A stretch of 64,000 bases of DNA from Zeaxanthinibacter enoshimensis (GTDB lineage Bacteria > Bacteroidota > Bacteroidia > Flavobacteriales > Flavobacteriaceae): NCBI RefSeq assembly GCF_004362865.1, contig NZ_SNYI01000001.1, positions 186,001 through 250,000 on the forward strand, given 5' to 3'. Position numbers and translations under genes: made by a program. The notes beneath the pieces are model-generated. The model had not been told where the DNA came from. It worked only from the letters and a program-made list of their open reading frames with translations, and did no database searches. Positions 19,301-26,836 of the stretch are shown here, in pieces (within the stretch, counting starts at the first letter, position 1; each line of letters begins with the position of its first letter).

Positions 19301-19696
19301 AAGAGTATGTATATTGAAAACCTGGGGAATGGTACATTTAAGGTAAAATCATTGCCGAAAGAAGCCCAGTTAGCCCCGGTAACCGACCTCCTGATCACAG
19401 ACCTTGATGAGGATGGGAATAAAGACCTGTTACTGATAGGTAACGATTATGGTAATGAACCATTTATAGGGAAGTATGATGCCTTTAACGGGTTATTCCT
19501 GAAGGGTGATGGCCAGGGTAATTTCGTAGCAGTACCTGCGGTAGAAAGTGGATTCGTAGTCCCCGGAGACGCCAAATCACTGATCAGTATCCAGGGTTCG
19601 GATAAGCGCCAGGTATTCCTTGCCGGTCAAAACAGGGACAGCCTTCTGATATTTTCAAAAAGTGTAGTACCAGTGGACAGTGCCGATAGCATTTAA
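16358..19696 (+). CDS. FG-GAP/VCBS repeat lipoprotein with ASPIC/UnbV domain
   Basis: This 1112-residue exported lipoprotein (lipobox ILLCSCESE) consists of two halves of calcium-binding FG-GAP repeats around an ASPIC/UnbV domain. At least seven repeats precede the ASPIC domain (for example DFDSDGMPDLFFAGN, DYDKDGDQDLYVLNN, DLNYDGWPDIYITND). The domain itself lies near residues 540-610 (NYLKVRLEGPEGNPMG, LEIWWPDGRYEKL). About seven more repeats follow (DINGDGLEDFIIGG, DFDGDGYTDLFVGG, DIDNDGDLDFIVGNLG). The start is the ATG at 16358; an open frame reaches back to 16304 but lacks a signal sequence there. Proteins like this often accompany SusCD pairs in marine Bacteroidota, presumably as surface beta-propellers for binding. 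The substrate is unknown. Confidence 0.93.
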   Translation: MRKFSPLFFLIILLCSCESEPETLFKLHTAEETGITFNNRIIETDSANILTEEYIFNGGGVGVGDFDSDGMPDLFFAGNQVPNQLYLNKGKFKFRDVSTEAGITAKDRWNTGVTVVDINTDGKPDIYVCSAREQGAGKRANLLFLNQGNNKDGIPVFKESAADYGIGDPGNSMGAAFFDYDKDGDQDLYVLNNEQVHILPTNYREKITDGSAISNDRLYRNNGDGTFTDVTLEAGITIEGFGLGIAVADLNYDGWPDIYITNDYLTNDLLYINNGDGTFRNDIKDRIRHQSKFSMGSDIADYDNDGLLDIITLDMLGETNSRMKTTIGNNPYITTIMNRKWGYEEQYSRNMLHKGNAADLPFSEIGLMAGVARTDWSWSPLFMDVDNDGYRDLLITNGFPRDITDKDFGDFRVGVSRFLSPQDILDSIPIVKIPNYAYRNKGDWTFEDSGENWGLNVPSFSNGAVFADLDQDGDLDYVVNNINDTAFVFENRLEQQADRPNYLKVRLEGPEGNPMGIGAKLRLKVSDKLVQYHEHQLTRGYMSSVEEMIHFGTGPHQQLDQLEIWWPDGRYEKLVSLKANQTLVLSYRDAVPGENAGPDPFRDPKPMLSAVSKENGLAFKHREQDMIDFNIQRILPHKLTQNGPDMTSGDINGDGLEDFIIGGSSGHSPTLFFQKSDGSFEQQLLFTDKKDLEYEVESMALFDLDNDQDLDLYLVSGSNEFERNSQHYSDRLYINDGNGNYSPAGSRMPDVNSSGSVVSAADFDGDGYTDLFVGGRTPIGKYPMPDKSFLLRNNKGKLEDVTAEKAPGLSEVGMVTDAVWADVDGDKYSDLVVVGEFMAVTIFRNNGSTLTPLKDTGLENYKGWWQSIATADIDNDGDLDFIVGNLGSNNFYQPSEERPVSVLAKDFDNNGSVDPVMFAYFKNDRGDYESFPVHFWGDLYGQSPLFRSKFDFFKDYAKANQENLFKRQELEGALHLTASTDKSMYIENLGNGTFKVKSLPKEAQLAPVTDLLITDLDEDGNKDLLLIGNDYGNEPFIGKYDAFNGLFLKGDGQGNFVAVPAVESGFVVPGDAKSLISIQGSDKRQVFLAGQNRDSLLIFSKSVVPVDSADSI

Positions 19697-19708
19697 ATTC
19701 ATGAATTT
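19695..19708. repeat. Second copy of the AAATTCATGAATTT palindrome
   Basis: AAATTCATGAATTT is a perfect 14-bp palindrome that begins on the last two bases of the FG-GAP gene's TAA stop. It is identical to the core of the 20-bp palindrome at 11058-11077 upstream of the same operon. Confidence 0.5.
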
Positions 19709-19874
19709 TGGCCTGTTTCAGGCAATTTAGCAGTGCAGGAGAGTCCAATACCATTAACTTAGGATCAGCTTCTTTACCCAGATTCCAGGCTCACTTTGAA
19801 CCAGTTTGGCTTAAGTTCCCCCGGGTCCGGTAATTCGGAATATAGAGTTAGTTGATTTTAGATTGTTGAGTTGG

Positions 19875-19907
19875 AGCAGCGTTCTTTTCATAAGGCGCTG
19901 CTTTTTT
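19875..19907 (+). terminator. Rho-independent terminator of the SusCD operon
   Basis: AGCAGCG (19875-19881) pairs with CGCTGCT (19896-19902) and is followed by a T-run. It ends rightward transcription from the SusCD operon just before the convergent TPR-AraC gene. Confidence 0.8.
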
Positions 19908-19920
19908 CGTTATAAAAGGG

Positions 19921-21768
19921 TTACTCTGCTTCTACCTGAGAACAGTTCAATTCCTTAATAAAGTAGGATGGCAATATTCCCTTCCGTTTCTTGAATGCGG
20001 AGTTGAAGGTATTCAGGGTATTGAAGCCTACCGTGGTGGCGATATAACACAATTTACTGTTGCGTAGATCTTCATCCTCTATCAGCTTAGGGATCAGGAA
20101 ATCTATCCGGAGGCAATTGAGGTAGGTATTAAAGTTGCATCCTTTCTCCTGGTTGATGACCTGGGAGAGATACTTGGGATTGGTCTTCAGGGTTTCTGCA
20201 AGCGCATGCAGGTTGCAGGAAGGATCCAGGAAGAATTTCTCCTCTTCCAGATTGTCAAGCTTCGCCAGGATAATTGATTTTACATCGTCATCCAGGGGTT
20301 GACAACTAGCAGGGGGTTCTTTGGTATCTGCCACCATGATCGAATTAGCCTCCCATGCACGTAGTTTCTCTTTGAGATCGAGCTGGACTTTAGCCAGTTC
20401 CATAGCCTGATCATAAAGCAACCTGTTCTTGGTCCTGACTTTAAAATAGGAATATATAGACACCCCGCTAATGGTTAAAACCAACATCAACAAGGTAAAG
20501 AGGGTATTAAAATTTGCCTGTTGCGTTTCATTCTCAAGCTCCAGGATCCTTTTGCGCTGGCTGATCTCTTTCACATTCCGCTTCGTTTCAAGAATTACGA
20601 TCTTCTGTTCCTGTTCATTATTGAAGAGTGAATCCCGTATGGTCTCGAACAGCGCCTTATATTCGGATGATTTCCCAGGCTGCCCCGTCAACAGGTAAAG
20701 CTCGCTAAGTGCTTTACTGTTGTCTTTAACAACATCAAATGCATTGATCTGTTCGGCAGCTTCCAGGCTTTCTTCATAAGAAAGTATAGCAGTCGTGGTA
20801 TCCTTTTGTTTTAAGAGCAACTTTGCCCTCAGCATCAGGGCACGTGGTATACGGAACCGGTACTGGTTCTCCTGATTCATCTCTAAAGCTTTGGAAAGAT
20901 AGGCCTGGGCTTTACTGAAATTCCCGGACATCATATAAATATCGGCCATATTGGTATACACTGCACTTTGAATGTAATCGCCGGGAGGTGGCATCATTTT
21001 TTCCAACCTCTCATAAAAGGCATAGGCTTTTAAAGCTGTATTTATATCATTGAGTTTGGCCTTCATCCGGGCAATCTCGTCGATCTTGGGAAAAAAGTAT
21101 TGTCTTTGCTCCAGGCGAAGTATAAAAGGTATTCCCTGTAAACAATAGGAAAGCGATTTCTCATAATTCCCCGTGCGTAAATAATAATGGGATAAAGCGG
21201 CATAAGCTTTCATGAAGAGATAATCCTTCCTGTGCTTTTCAGCAAAGTCCAGCAGCTCCAGTCCCTTTTCCAGGGCATGATCATACTGACCCCACTCCGT
21301 ATAGATATCTGAAAGAAGGGTCATAGCGTCCGCTTTTTCCCGGAGGAACCGAATCCTGCCAGAAGCGGCTAATACCTCTTCGGCCAAAGTGAAAGAGTGA
21401 TCAAAATTGCCCAGGATGAATGACAGGTATGCCGCCTGGTTTTTGGATTGCAGTATCCCCTTCTTATACCCTAGCTCCGAAGATATTTCCATGGCCCGGG
21501 CTGTATATGATTTTGCCTTATTCACCTCATTGTACATATAGGCCTTACTCTGAGCCAACAGCAGACTTACCTTTTCTTTGCTTTCTGCATGTTGCAGTAG
21601 AGAATCTCGCTGCATCACAGAAGTCCGCTCGATCCCCCGCTGATCGGCATAGGCTTCCATTTCACTGAAAAAATAGAATATGGAGTCATTCTGGGTATCT
21701 TGAGCTCGCAGCAATATGGTGGCCGCCAGGAATAGGAATAAGGCAAACCTCTTTGAGCAGGTATACAT
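19921..21768 (-). CDS. TPR-repeat membrane regulator with C-terminal AraC-type DNA-binding domain
   Basis: This 615-residue protein has the plan of a Bacteroidota one-protein membrane signalling regulator. A signal sequence (FALFLFLAATILLRAQ) leads into a periplasmic TPR array over about residues 40-390, with repeats such as ALEKGLELLDFAEKHRKDY and ALAELYLLTGQPGKS-like units. A membrane helix near residues 415-437 (LFTLLMLVLTISGVSIYSYF) and a coiled linker follow. The cytoplasmic C-terminus has an AraC-type domain (LAETLKTNPKYLSQVINQEKG, IATTVGFNTLNTFNSAFKKR, KGILPSYFIKEL). It is convergent with the SusCD operon and may respond to that operon's substrate, which is inference from position. The family is well established; the signal is unknown. 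Confidence 0.9.
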   Translation of the reverse strand: MYTCSKRFALFLFLAATILLRAQDTQNDSIFYFFSEMEAYADQRGIERTSVMQRDSLLQHAESKEKVSLLLAQSKAYMYNEVNKAKSYTARAMEISSELGYKKGILQSKNQAAYLSFILGNFDHSFTLAEEVLAASGRIRFLREKADAMTLLSDIYTEWGQYDHALEKGLELLDFAEKHRKDYLFMKAYAALSHYYLRTGNYEKSLSYCLQGIPFILRLEQRQYFFPKIDEIARMKAKLNDINTALKAYAFYERLEKMMPPPGDYIQSAVYTNMADIYMMSGNFSKAQAYLSKALEMNQENQYRFRIPRALMLRAKLLLKQKDTTTAILSYEESLEAAEQINAFDVVKDNSKALSELYLLTGQPGKSSEYKALFETIRDSLFNNEQEQKIVILETKRNVKEISQRKRILELENETQQANFNTLFTLLMLVLTISGVSIYSYFKVRTKNRLLYDQAMELAKVQLDLKEKLRAWEANSIMVADTKEPPASCQPLDDDVKSIILAKLDNLEEEKFFLDPSCNLHALAETLKTNPKYLSQVINQEKGCNFNTYLNCLRIDFLIPKLIEDEDLRNSKLCYIATTVGFNTLNTFNSAFKKRKGILPSYFIKELNCSQVEAE

Positions 21769-22077
21769 AGGTTATTTTCAATTAGAAGATTCGAGTGATT
21801 ATTGAGTACCGGAAAGGTACCCAATTAGCTTCAACAAACCTTATAATATTATCACCCTTGCCTATTATATTTTATCAATTTGATCAATTCTGTGGATCAT
21901 AAATAATTATCCGTCATGTATTTAACATTTTCAGCTTTTTGTAAGCTATTGTGGAATAATTATTGCGATTGAAACTACAGGTAATGAATAAATCCTATAA
22001 AAATAACAGTACCACAAGACGGGTGGACACTGCCGGAATTATAACCGGGCCTTTCTTAGTGGAAAAGGATAGGGCGA
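21769..22077. other. AT-rich leader region of the TPR-AraC gene
   Basis: About 310 bases between the PhnA-like gene's stop and the TPR-AraC start, both leftward. The part at 21840-21990 is very AT-rich and probably holds the promoter. No hairpin terminator or reading frame is apparent. Confidence 0.4.
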
Positions 22078-22659
22078 TTATCCCCCGGTTCGCTTTACAT
22101 ATTTGGTAAGGATGACGATCTGTTGCCCGTTCACCTTACCTTCTATCAACTCAGGGTTATCATGCACTAATGAAATATTGCGCACCGGGCTGCCACGCTT
22201 GGCGGTAAAGCCCGCTCCCTTTACATTCAGATCCTTGATCAGCACTACCTGGTCCCCGGGGAAAAGGATGGCTCCATTACTGTCTAAATGTTTAAGAGCA
22301 CTTTCTGCTTTCAACTCCTCCCAGTCTTTTGCCCACTCTTCGGTATCCGGTTCCATATAGAACATCTGCAGCAGGTCTTGTGCCCATGATTCTTCCTGCA
22401 AACGGTGCAGCATCCTCCACGCCACCACTTTGACAGCTTCTACATTACTCCACATGCTTTCTGATAGTGTCCTCCAATGATCGGGATTCATATCCTGCTT
22501 AGCAGTGATCTGGTCTGCACAGTTTTTACAACACAGCACAAAGTTTTCGGGTAGTTCGTAAGTTTTTGGAGGAACGAGGTATTCCTGCAAATGACCTGCG
22601 GATTTACATAATTCGCATTGCCCTCCGCTGCGCAATTCCAGTTCTTTAAATAAGCTCAT
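22078..22659 (-). CDS. PhnA domain zinc-ribbon protein
   Basis: This 193-residue protein begins MSLFKELELRSGGQCELCKS at ATG 22659. It has an N-terminal zinc ribbon formed by C-x2-C pairs in QCELCKSAG and LCCKNCADQ. The C-terminal PhnA/YjdM domain has the SNGAILFPGDQVVLIKDLNVKG, RGSPVRNI and VNGQQIVILTKYVKR blocks. Despite the name, family members are not phosphonate enzymes as far as is known, and the role is uncertain. The middle part (WRTLSESMWSNVEAVKVVAWRML) is a helical linker seen in the longer members. It is followed by the TPR-AraC gene after 309 bases and preceded by the SDR gene and its terminator. Confidence 0.88.
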   Translation of the reverse strand: MSLFKELELRSGGQCELCKSAGHLQEYLVPPKTYELPENFVLCCKNCADQITAKQDMNPDHWRTLSESMWSNVEAVKVVAWRMLHRLQEESWAQDLLQMFYMEPDTEEWAKDWEELKAESALKHLDSNGAILFPGDQVVLIKDLNVKGAGFTAKRGSPVRNISLVHDNPELIEGKVNGQQIVILTKYVKRTGG

Positions 22660-22735
22660 GTTATGGTATTGGGATAATGCGGTAAAAGTATTAAAAGCCA
22701 CACATACTATGTCTTTTATAGCACCTTAACTACAT

Positions 22736-22761
22736 AAAAAAACCGGGAGCAGCTCCCGGTT
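22736..22761 (-). terminator. Rho-independent terminator after SDR gene
   Basis: A perfect 9-bp stem, AACCGGGAG and CTCCCGGTT, with a 3-base loop, followed on the minus strand by a run of T. It ends the SDR gene transcript. Confidence 0.9.
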
Positions 22762-22783
22762 GAATAATACTGTACGCTTCAGA

Positions 22784-23428
22784 TCAGAATCGTTCACCCC
22801 TCAGGGCTTTCTCGATTGGGGTATTGCCTTGCAGTATCTCGAAGGTCTCCCCTGTCCTTACATCGTTGTCCAGGACGGTTACAAGTGCCTTGGCCACATC
22901 TGCCCTGGGTATTTTTCCTTTTTCTGCTATTTTGGTTTCCAGCTTAATTTGGCCGGAAGCATCATCGTTTGTCAGTGAGCCCGGGCGCACTATGGTATAG
23001 GGCAATTCGCTTCCGCGAAGGTATTCATCCGCATTGCGTTTGGCTTCGAGGTAATCTTTCAATTTAACGTGGCGTTCTGGCTCATCCGCTCCCATGGAAC
23101 TGAGCATCACGAATTTTTTCACACCCTGCATCTTCCCTGCCTCGGTGAGCTTTTTTGCTCCTTCCTGGTCTATATCCTTCACATTCTCCCCCCCGGATCC
23201 GGCAGCAAAAATGATCTTATCTATTCCTTTGACAGCATGGCTTACGTCGTCTTTGAGATCTGCCATGACCGTTTTAATATTCTTCTTTTCAAAGTTTTTC
23301 TTTTGCTCTTCTTTGCGTACCATCGCAATGGGTTCATAATTATCGGATCCTTGTAAAAGATCTACGACAATATTCCCGGTAGTTCCGGTAGCTCCTGCTA
23401 CCAGTATTTTTTGTTTTTCCTTACTCAT
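22784..23428 (-). CDS. Atypical SDR / NAD(P)H-binding NmrA-like protein
   Basis: This 214-residue protein begins MSKEKQKILVAGATGTTGN at ATG 23428. The dinucleotide-binding motif is GATGTTGN near residues 12-19. It continues with AVKGIDKIIFAAGSGGEN, KFVMLSSMGAD, and YTIVRPGSLTND, where the usual YxxxK is replaced by the LRGSELPYTIVRPG pattern of the atypical SDR (NAD-dependent epimerase-like) subgroup. Such proteins bind NAD(P)H and act as reductases or redox sensors. The substrate is unknown. Its upstream region is the octamer repeat island, so the promoter must lie within or next to it. A strong terminator follows at 22736. Confidence 0.88.
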   Translation of the reverse strand: MSKEKQKILVAGATGTTGNIVVDLLQGSDNYEPIAMVRKEEQKKNFEKKNIKTVMADLKDDVSHAVKGIDKIIFAAGSGGENVKDIDQEGAKKLTEAGKMQGVKKFVMLSSMGADEPERHVKLKDYLEAKRNADEYLRGSELPYTIVRPGSLTNDDASGQIKLETKIAEKGKIPRADVAKALVTVLDNDVRTGETFEILQGNTPIEKALRGERF

Positions 23429-23559
23429 GTTCTGCAAATATTTTTATGAGTTGTTCCCGGAACACCGGGATCAACCTGTGTTGAATTAATTATACTTAAG
23501 ATATCATAAGCGAGAGAACAATTTAATGGAGAAGGGTAAATTATGGACGCAGATGAGGC

Positions 23560-24013
23560 GATACGGCCCGCCCGAACGTACCGTCCGGTACGGGCGGGTG
23601 AGGCGGTGATACAGTGAAACGGTGACGCGGTGAAACGGATACTCGGGTACTCAGGTACACAGGTACACAGGTACACAGGTACACAGGTACATAGTGACAA
23701 AGGTCTTTTTTATCGAACCGCAAACTGCGAACTGCCTGCTGAGAACCGGGGTCCTTAACCCCGCCCCGGTCTAAAGTTACAGTTCCTTGCTGCAAGAACC
23801 TTGGAGGGGAGATTGTCATGCCGTCAAACGGTGATACGGTGAAACAGCCCGCCCGAACGTACCGCCCGGTACGGGCGGGTGAAGCGGTGATACGGTGATG
23901 CGGTGATGTGGTGAAACAGTGATACGGTGATGCGGTGATGCGGTGACACGGATACTCGGGTACACAGGTACACAGGTACATAGGTACACAGGTACACAGG
24001 TACATAGTGACAA
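23560..24013. repeat. Composite repeat island built of 8-bp units, two tandem copies
   Basis: Two copies of a composite unit lie in the gap between the SDR gene and tRNA-Leu. Each copy starts with a GC-rich dyad (CCCGCCC with GGGCGGG and an inner GTACC/GGTAC), continues as a run of degenerate octamers, and ends in AGTGACAA followed by AGGTCTTTTTTATCGAACCG. Copy 1 has 13 octamers at 23597-23700; copy 2 has 17 at 23878-24013. The octamers change along the array from GGTGATGC-like to AGGTACAC. The two copies share order and flanks, so one arose by duplication of the other. No coding function is likely, since the frames in it repeat only because of the DNA period. Confidence 0.85.
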
Positions 24014-24078
24014 AGGTCTTTTTTATCGAACCGCGAACGGCGATCAGTAAACTGCCCGCTGCCACGGGCGTACCTCAA

Positions 24079-24150
24079 ACCTCGAATTTACCTACCCGCC
24101 CGCCCGCCTGAATGACGTAGTCGGGCAGGTGCCGGTCGGACGGGCCGGAG
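24079..24150. repeat. GC-rich dyad repeat, related copy near ruvC
   Basis: A stretch of about 70 bases running from GAATTTACCTACCCGCCC through ATGACGTAGTCGGGCAGGTG to GGACGGGCCGGAGGTAGG. A close relative occurs at 33977-34046. It contains internal inverted matches between the CCCGCCCG and CGGGC parts. A shorter direct repeat, AACCTCGAATTTACCTNCC with GGAGGTAGGCTTC, is present again at 24155-24200. Confidence 0.7.
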
Positions 24151-24203
24151 GTAGGCTTCGAACCTCGAATTTACCTGCCGGAGGTAGGCTTCAAACCTCG
24201 AAC

Positions 24204-24234
24204 AAAAAAAGCCCTTCCGTTAAGAAGGGCTTTT
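24204..24234 (-). terminator. Terminator of tRNA-Leu(CAG)
   Basis: GCCCTTC (24211-24217) and GAAGGGC (24224-24230) form the stem; the minus strand continues into seven T. It follows the tRNA's CCA end by a few bases. The same hairpin design follows the other tRNA-Leu at 27324-27353. Confidence 0.88.
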
Positions 24235-24238
24235 CAGT

Positions 24239-24323
24239 TGGTACAGGTGAGAGGACTCGAACCTCCACGGATTGCTCCACTAATACCTGAAACTAGCGCG
24301 TCTACCAATTCCGCCACACCTGC
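24239..24323 (-). tRNA. tRNA-Leu (anticodon CAG)
   Basis: The minus strand folds as a class II tRNA. The acceptor arm is GCAGGTG with CACCTGT (first pair G-U), the D-arm region is GGCGGAATTGGTAGACGC, the anticodon stem is CTAGT/ATTAG with loop TTCAGGT giving anticodon CAG, there is a long variable arm (TGGAGCAATCCG), and the T-arm is GAGGTTCGAGTCCTC. The discriminator is A and CCA is encoded at 24241-24239. It decodes CUG leucine codons. Confidence 0.95.
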
Positions 24324-24464
24324 ATTGCGGGGCAAATTTAATGATTTTTTCAAAAATTTCGCCTTTTTACTTAAAAGGTTTCTTATTCCAGGTAAAGCCC
24401 TTGTTTTTAAGCGAATGCTGAGCTCCCAGATCAGGGTTTAATACTATTTTGTAAGGATTGGACC

Positions 24465-25808
24465 TCAGAAATTATAGTTCAGGATAAGATCAAAATGAAA
24501 CAGGTCGGTTTTATTTAAATAGAAATTGGGATTGTCTGGGAATTCCCCGTTGGCGAGTTTGGCGGTGAGTAGCAATTCCGGCTTTAAATTTTTCAGTCCC
24601 TTAAAGTTAAAGAATAGGTCGAGATTTATATGAGTATAATCGGGAACTGCATATTTGTTCTTGATAGGGTCCTGCACAGAAGGTTTCCAATGCCGGCCTA
24701 AGCTTAATATAGTAGAAACTTCAGCTTGTTCCTGTACCAGAGGTATAACGGTATTATAATAGAATACCAGGGCGTGATTATCAGCTGATCCTTCGGTACG
24801 CTCCCTTTTCTGGAAACTAAAAAGGAATTCGCGACCCCACTCCCTAGGAGAAATAAACTGACCATGGGGCAGTACCCGGTTGTAGGATAACGAGGCCGAT
24901 GAGCGCTCCCATTTGTAATTAAACCTGATTCCTATCAGGTCCGAGGAATTTTGGTCAAAATAACGCAACGAATCGATGGCATTACCACCATCTCCCACCC
25001 TGTTCTGGTGTAACCATTCCATTTCCATACTTGTATTCTGGTCGAATTCAAGGCTGGGGTTCATATAAAAACTATTGGAGATATTGTCTACGAAATAGTT
25101 CCACATCCTAACTTTTAACTTTTCAGTAAGCCTTAAATTGGTATTCAGCAGCAAGATGTAATCCGAATCGGTATTGTTAAAGTACTGGTTGCCCAGACCG
25201 GTATCATTTCTCCCCTCCGGGTAAGTACCAATACTTTCACCGATTTTAAAGAACTCACCTGTGGACCGCGGAGCTATTTGATTCAAAACCCCGACCTGGA
25301 ATTCATTTCCGGAACCGGTGGTGTATTTATACCAAGCCCCCTGCACAAAGGTGGGTATCATCCGTCCGTCCTGGGGATTGACCAGAGGAGATTTGATCTT
25401 CATTCTTCCCAACCGGATATGGTGATTCTGAGTAGAATAAGTACCGTATAACTCCCCCAGGACCACAACCGCATCATTGGCCAGGTCTAACCTGTTAAAC
25501 AGCCCCTCTTCATACCTGCTCAGTTTCCCGGTGGTCTCGTCAGGAATAGTAAGGTCCTGTAAGCCCAGGTTGGTCGAGTTGTACAGGGCGGCACCAAGTG
25601 CGAACCGGGAGTTGAAATTATACTGATATTTAATTTTACCTCCGGTGGCAAGGGCGCTAAAGTCTTTCAGATCGCCTTTGTTAAAAGTGTTCATATAGTA
25701 TGTTCTCCACTGACCGGTCAGTTTCCCCCCATTTTGAAGGGAGTCTGATTCCTGAGAAAGAACTAAAAATGGAGTTATTAATATGAGGTATAAAAGATGT
25801 CGCATCAC
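24465..25808 (-). CDS. Outer membrane porin, probable beta-barrel partner of TsdA-like cytochrome
   Basis: This 447-residue protein has a signal peptide (HLLYLILITPFLVLSQ) and a body of alternating strands typical of an OprD-like or phosphate-selective-like porin, ending in HFDLILNYNF with the terminal aromatic residue needed for barrel assembly. Strand-rich segments include KIKYQYNFNSRFALGAALYN, HIRLGRMKIKSPLVNPQDGR and LIGIRFNYKWERSSASLSYN. It starts two bases after the stop of the dihaem cytochrome gene, so the two are surely co-transcribed. It may admit thiosulfate, tetrathionate or another small solute to the periplasm. This is inference from context. The first two codons are both ATG, so the start could be one residue later. 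Confidence 0.82.
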   Translation of the reverse strand: MMRHLLYLILITPFLVLSQESDSLQNGGKLTGQWRTYYMNTFNKGDLKDFSALATGGKIKYQYNFNSRFALGAALYNSTNLGLQDLTIPDETTGKLSRYEEGLFNRLDLANDAVVVLGELYGTYSTQNHHIRLGRMKIKSPLVNPQDGRMIPTFVQGAWYKYTTGSGNEFQVGVLNQIAPRSTGEFFKIGESIGTYPEGRNDTGLGNQYFNNTDSDYILLLNTNLRLTEKLKVRMWNYFVDNISNSFYMNPSLEFDQNTSMEMEWLHQNRVGDGGNAIDSLRYFDQNSSDLIGIRFNYKWERSSASLSYNRVLPHGQFISPREWGREFLFSFQKRERTEGSADNHALVFYYNTVIPLVQEQAEVSTILSLGRHWKPSVQDPIKNKYAVPDYTHINLDLFFNFKGLKNLKPELLLTAKLANGEFPDNPNFYLNKTDLFHFDLILNYNF

Positions 25809-25810
25809 TG

Positions 25811-26836
25811 TTATTTATTTTTGGTAATTCCATACTGCGCTTTGTAATAAGCGATAATCGGAGGGAAAGGACCGTATTTATGTTGTTCTGCAGGGAAATC
25901 ATCGGCCCAAGGACCATAGGGAGTGGAAACAGGCTTCAATTTCAAATCCGGATAATCCTTTTCGGTATTCTCCTTATGTGGTCTCTCAAAACTATTGATA
26001 TAGCCTGCAACATGGAAAGCTTCTTCATCGCTCAATTTGGGATTGTCCCAACTGGCCTGTCCAAAAGGCATATTTCCTTTAATAAATTCCGCAGCAGTAA
26101 TAACCCTGTGCATTCCTGCACCGTCATTATAACTATCCGCTCCCCAGAGAGGGGGATACTGGTAGCCCTTTCCATCCGGTTTACGGACACCCTGCCCGTT
26201 TTCTCCGTGGCATAGGACACACTCCTTGGTATATACCGCTTTCCCTTTCTCAAGATCAACAGCAGTTTCAGGTATTTCTATGGAGACATACCCTTTATAC
26301 TCGTCAACCTTTTCCTCTGGAACTCCTGTGCTTAACCATTTCATATAAGCGACAATAGCGTTCATTTCTTTTATATCATCAGGCAGTTTTCTTCCATTCA
26401 TACTGCGCTCCATACAACCGTTTATACGATCCTGGATCGTACCGATCTGGTTGGAACGGCCTCTGAATTGCGGGAATCGATCTGTAACCCCGACCCATGA
26501 ACCCGAGCCCGCCTGGGTTCCGGCTTGTAAGTGACAATTGGCACAAGCAAGTCCGTTGCCGGTAAATCTCATCCCCGGATCTTCAGCGTCAGGTCCCATC
26601 ATTCTACTGGATTCTGCAATAAGCTCGTACCCGTATTTTACGTCCTCAGGCATATTCTCCAGCTCCGCAAGCACATCTTTGGGTCTCCATTCTTCTGTTG
26701 ATTCCACCAGGGTCTCCACAGAGGTGGAGGGCGAAGGTTTATACATTAACAGGCCGGCAAATATGACAGCTATCAACGCGAATATTGTTAGAAAAAGCGT
26801 GAAAAGTCTTCTGACCAGGAGATGAAATGTTTCCAT
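25811..26836 (-). CDS. tsdA: Dihaem cytochrome c, TsdA-like thiosulfate dehydrogenase / tetrathionate reductase
   Basis: This 341-residue protein has an N-terminal membrane anchor (residues about 9-30) and two c-type haem sites, CANCH and CVLCH. The region between them, RINGCMERSMNGRKLP, matches the TsdA motif in which a cysteine is the unusual axial ligand of the catalytic haem. The context FTGNGLACANCHLQAGT and the pattern FPQFRGRSNQIGTIQDR are also TsdA-like. The methionine in GNMPFGQASW is a likely ligand of the second haem. Known TsdA enzymes oxidise thiosulfate to tetrathionate or do the reverse; the direction here cannot be read from sequence. The porin gene follows after two bases. 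The enzyme should face the periplasm. Confidence 0.8.
   Translation of the reverse strand: METFHLLVRRLFTLFLTIFALIAVIFAGLLMYKPSPSTSVETLVESTEEWRPKDVLAELENMPEDVKYGYELIAESSRMMGPDAEDPGMRFTGNGLACANCHLQAGTQAGSGSWVGVTDRFPQFRGRSNQIGTIQDRINGCMERSMNGRKLPDDIKEMNAIVAYMKWLSTGVPEEKVDEYKGYVSIEIPETAVDLEKGKAVYTKECVLCHGENGQGVRKPDGKGYQYPPLWGADSYNDGAGMHRVITAAEFIKGNMPFGQASWDNPKLSDEEAFHVAGYINSFERPHKENTEKDYPDLKLKPVSTPYGPWADDFPAEQHKYGPFPPIIAYYKAQYGITKNK

Noticed and set aside
23597-24013. CRISPR array
   Set aside because: The units are 8 bp and contiguous, with no spacers of 30-40 bases, and no cas genes are near.
23425-24078. Several leftward open frames with repeated Cys-Val-Pro or His-Arg-Ile-Thr residues
   Set aside because: They are by-products of the 8-bp DNA repeats: the amino-acid repeat has the same 24-base period, all frames give similar strings, and there is no start context.
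24465-26836. Alginate or denitrification cluster reading for the porin and cytochrome pair
   Set aside because: No nitrite, nitric oxide or alginate genes are near, and the cytochrome carries the TsdA cysteine motif.
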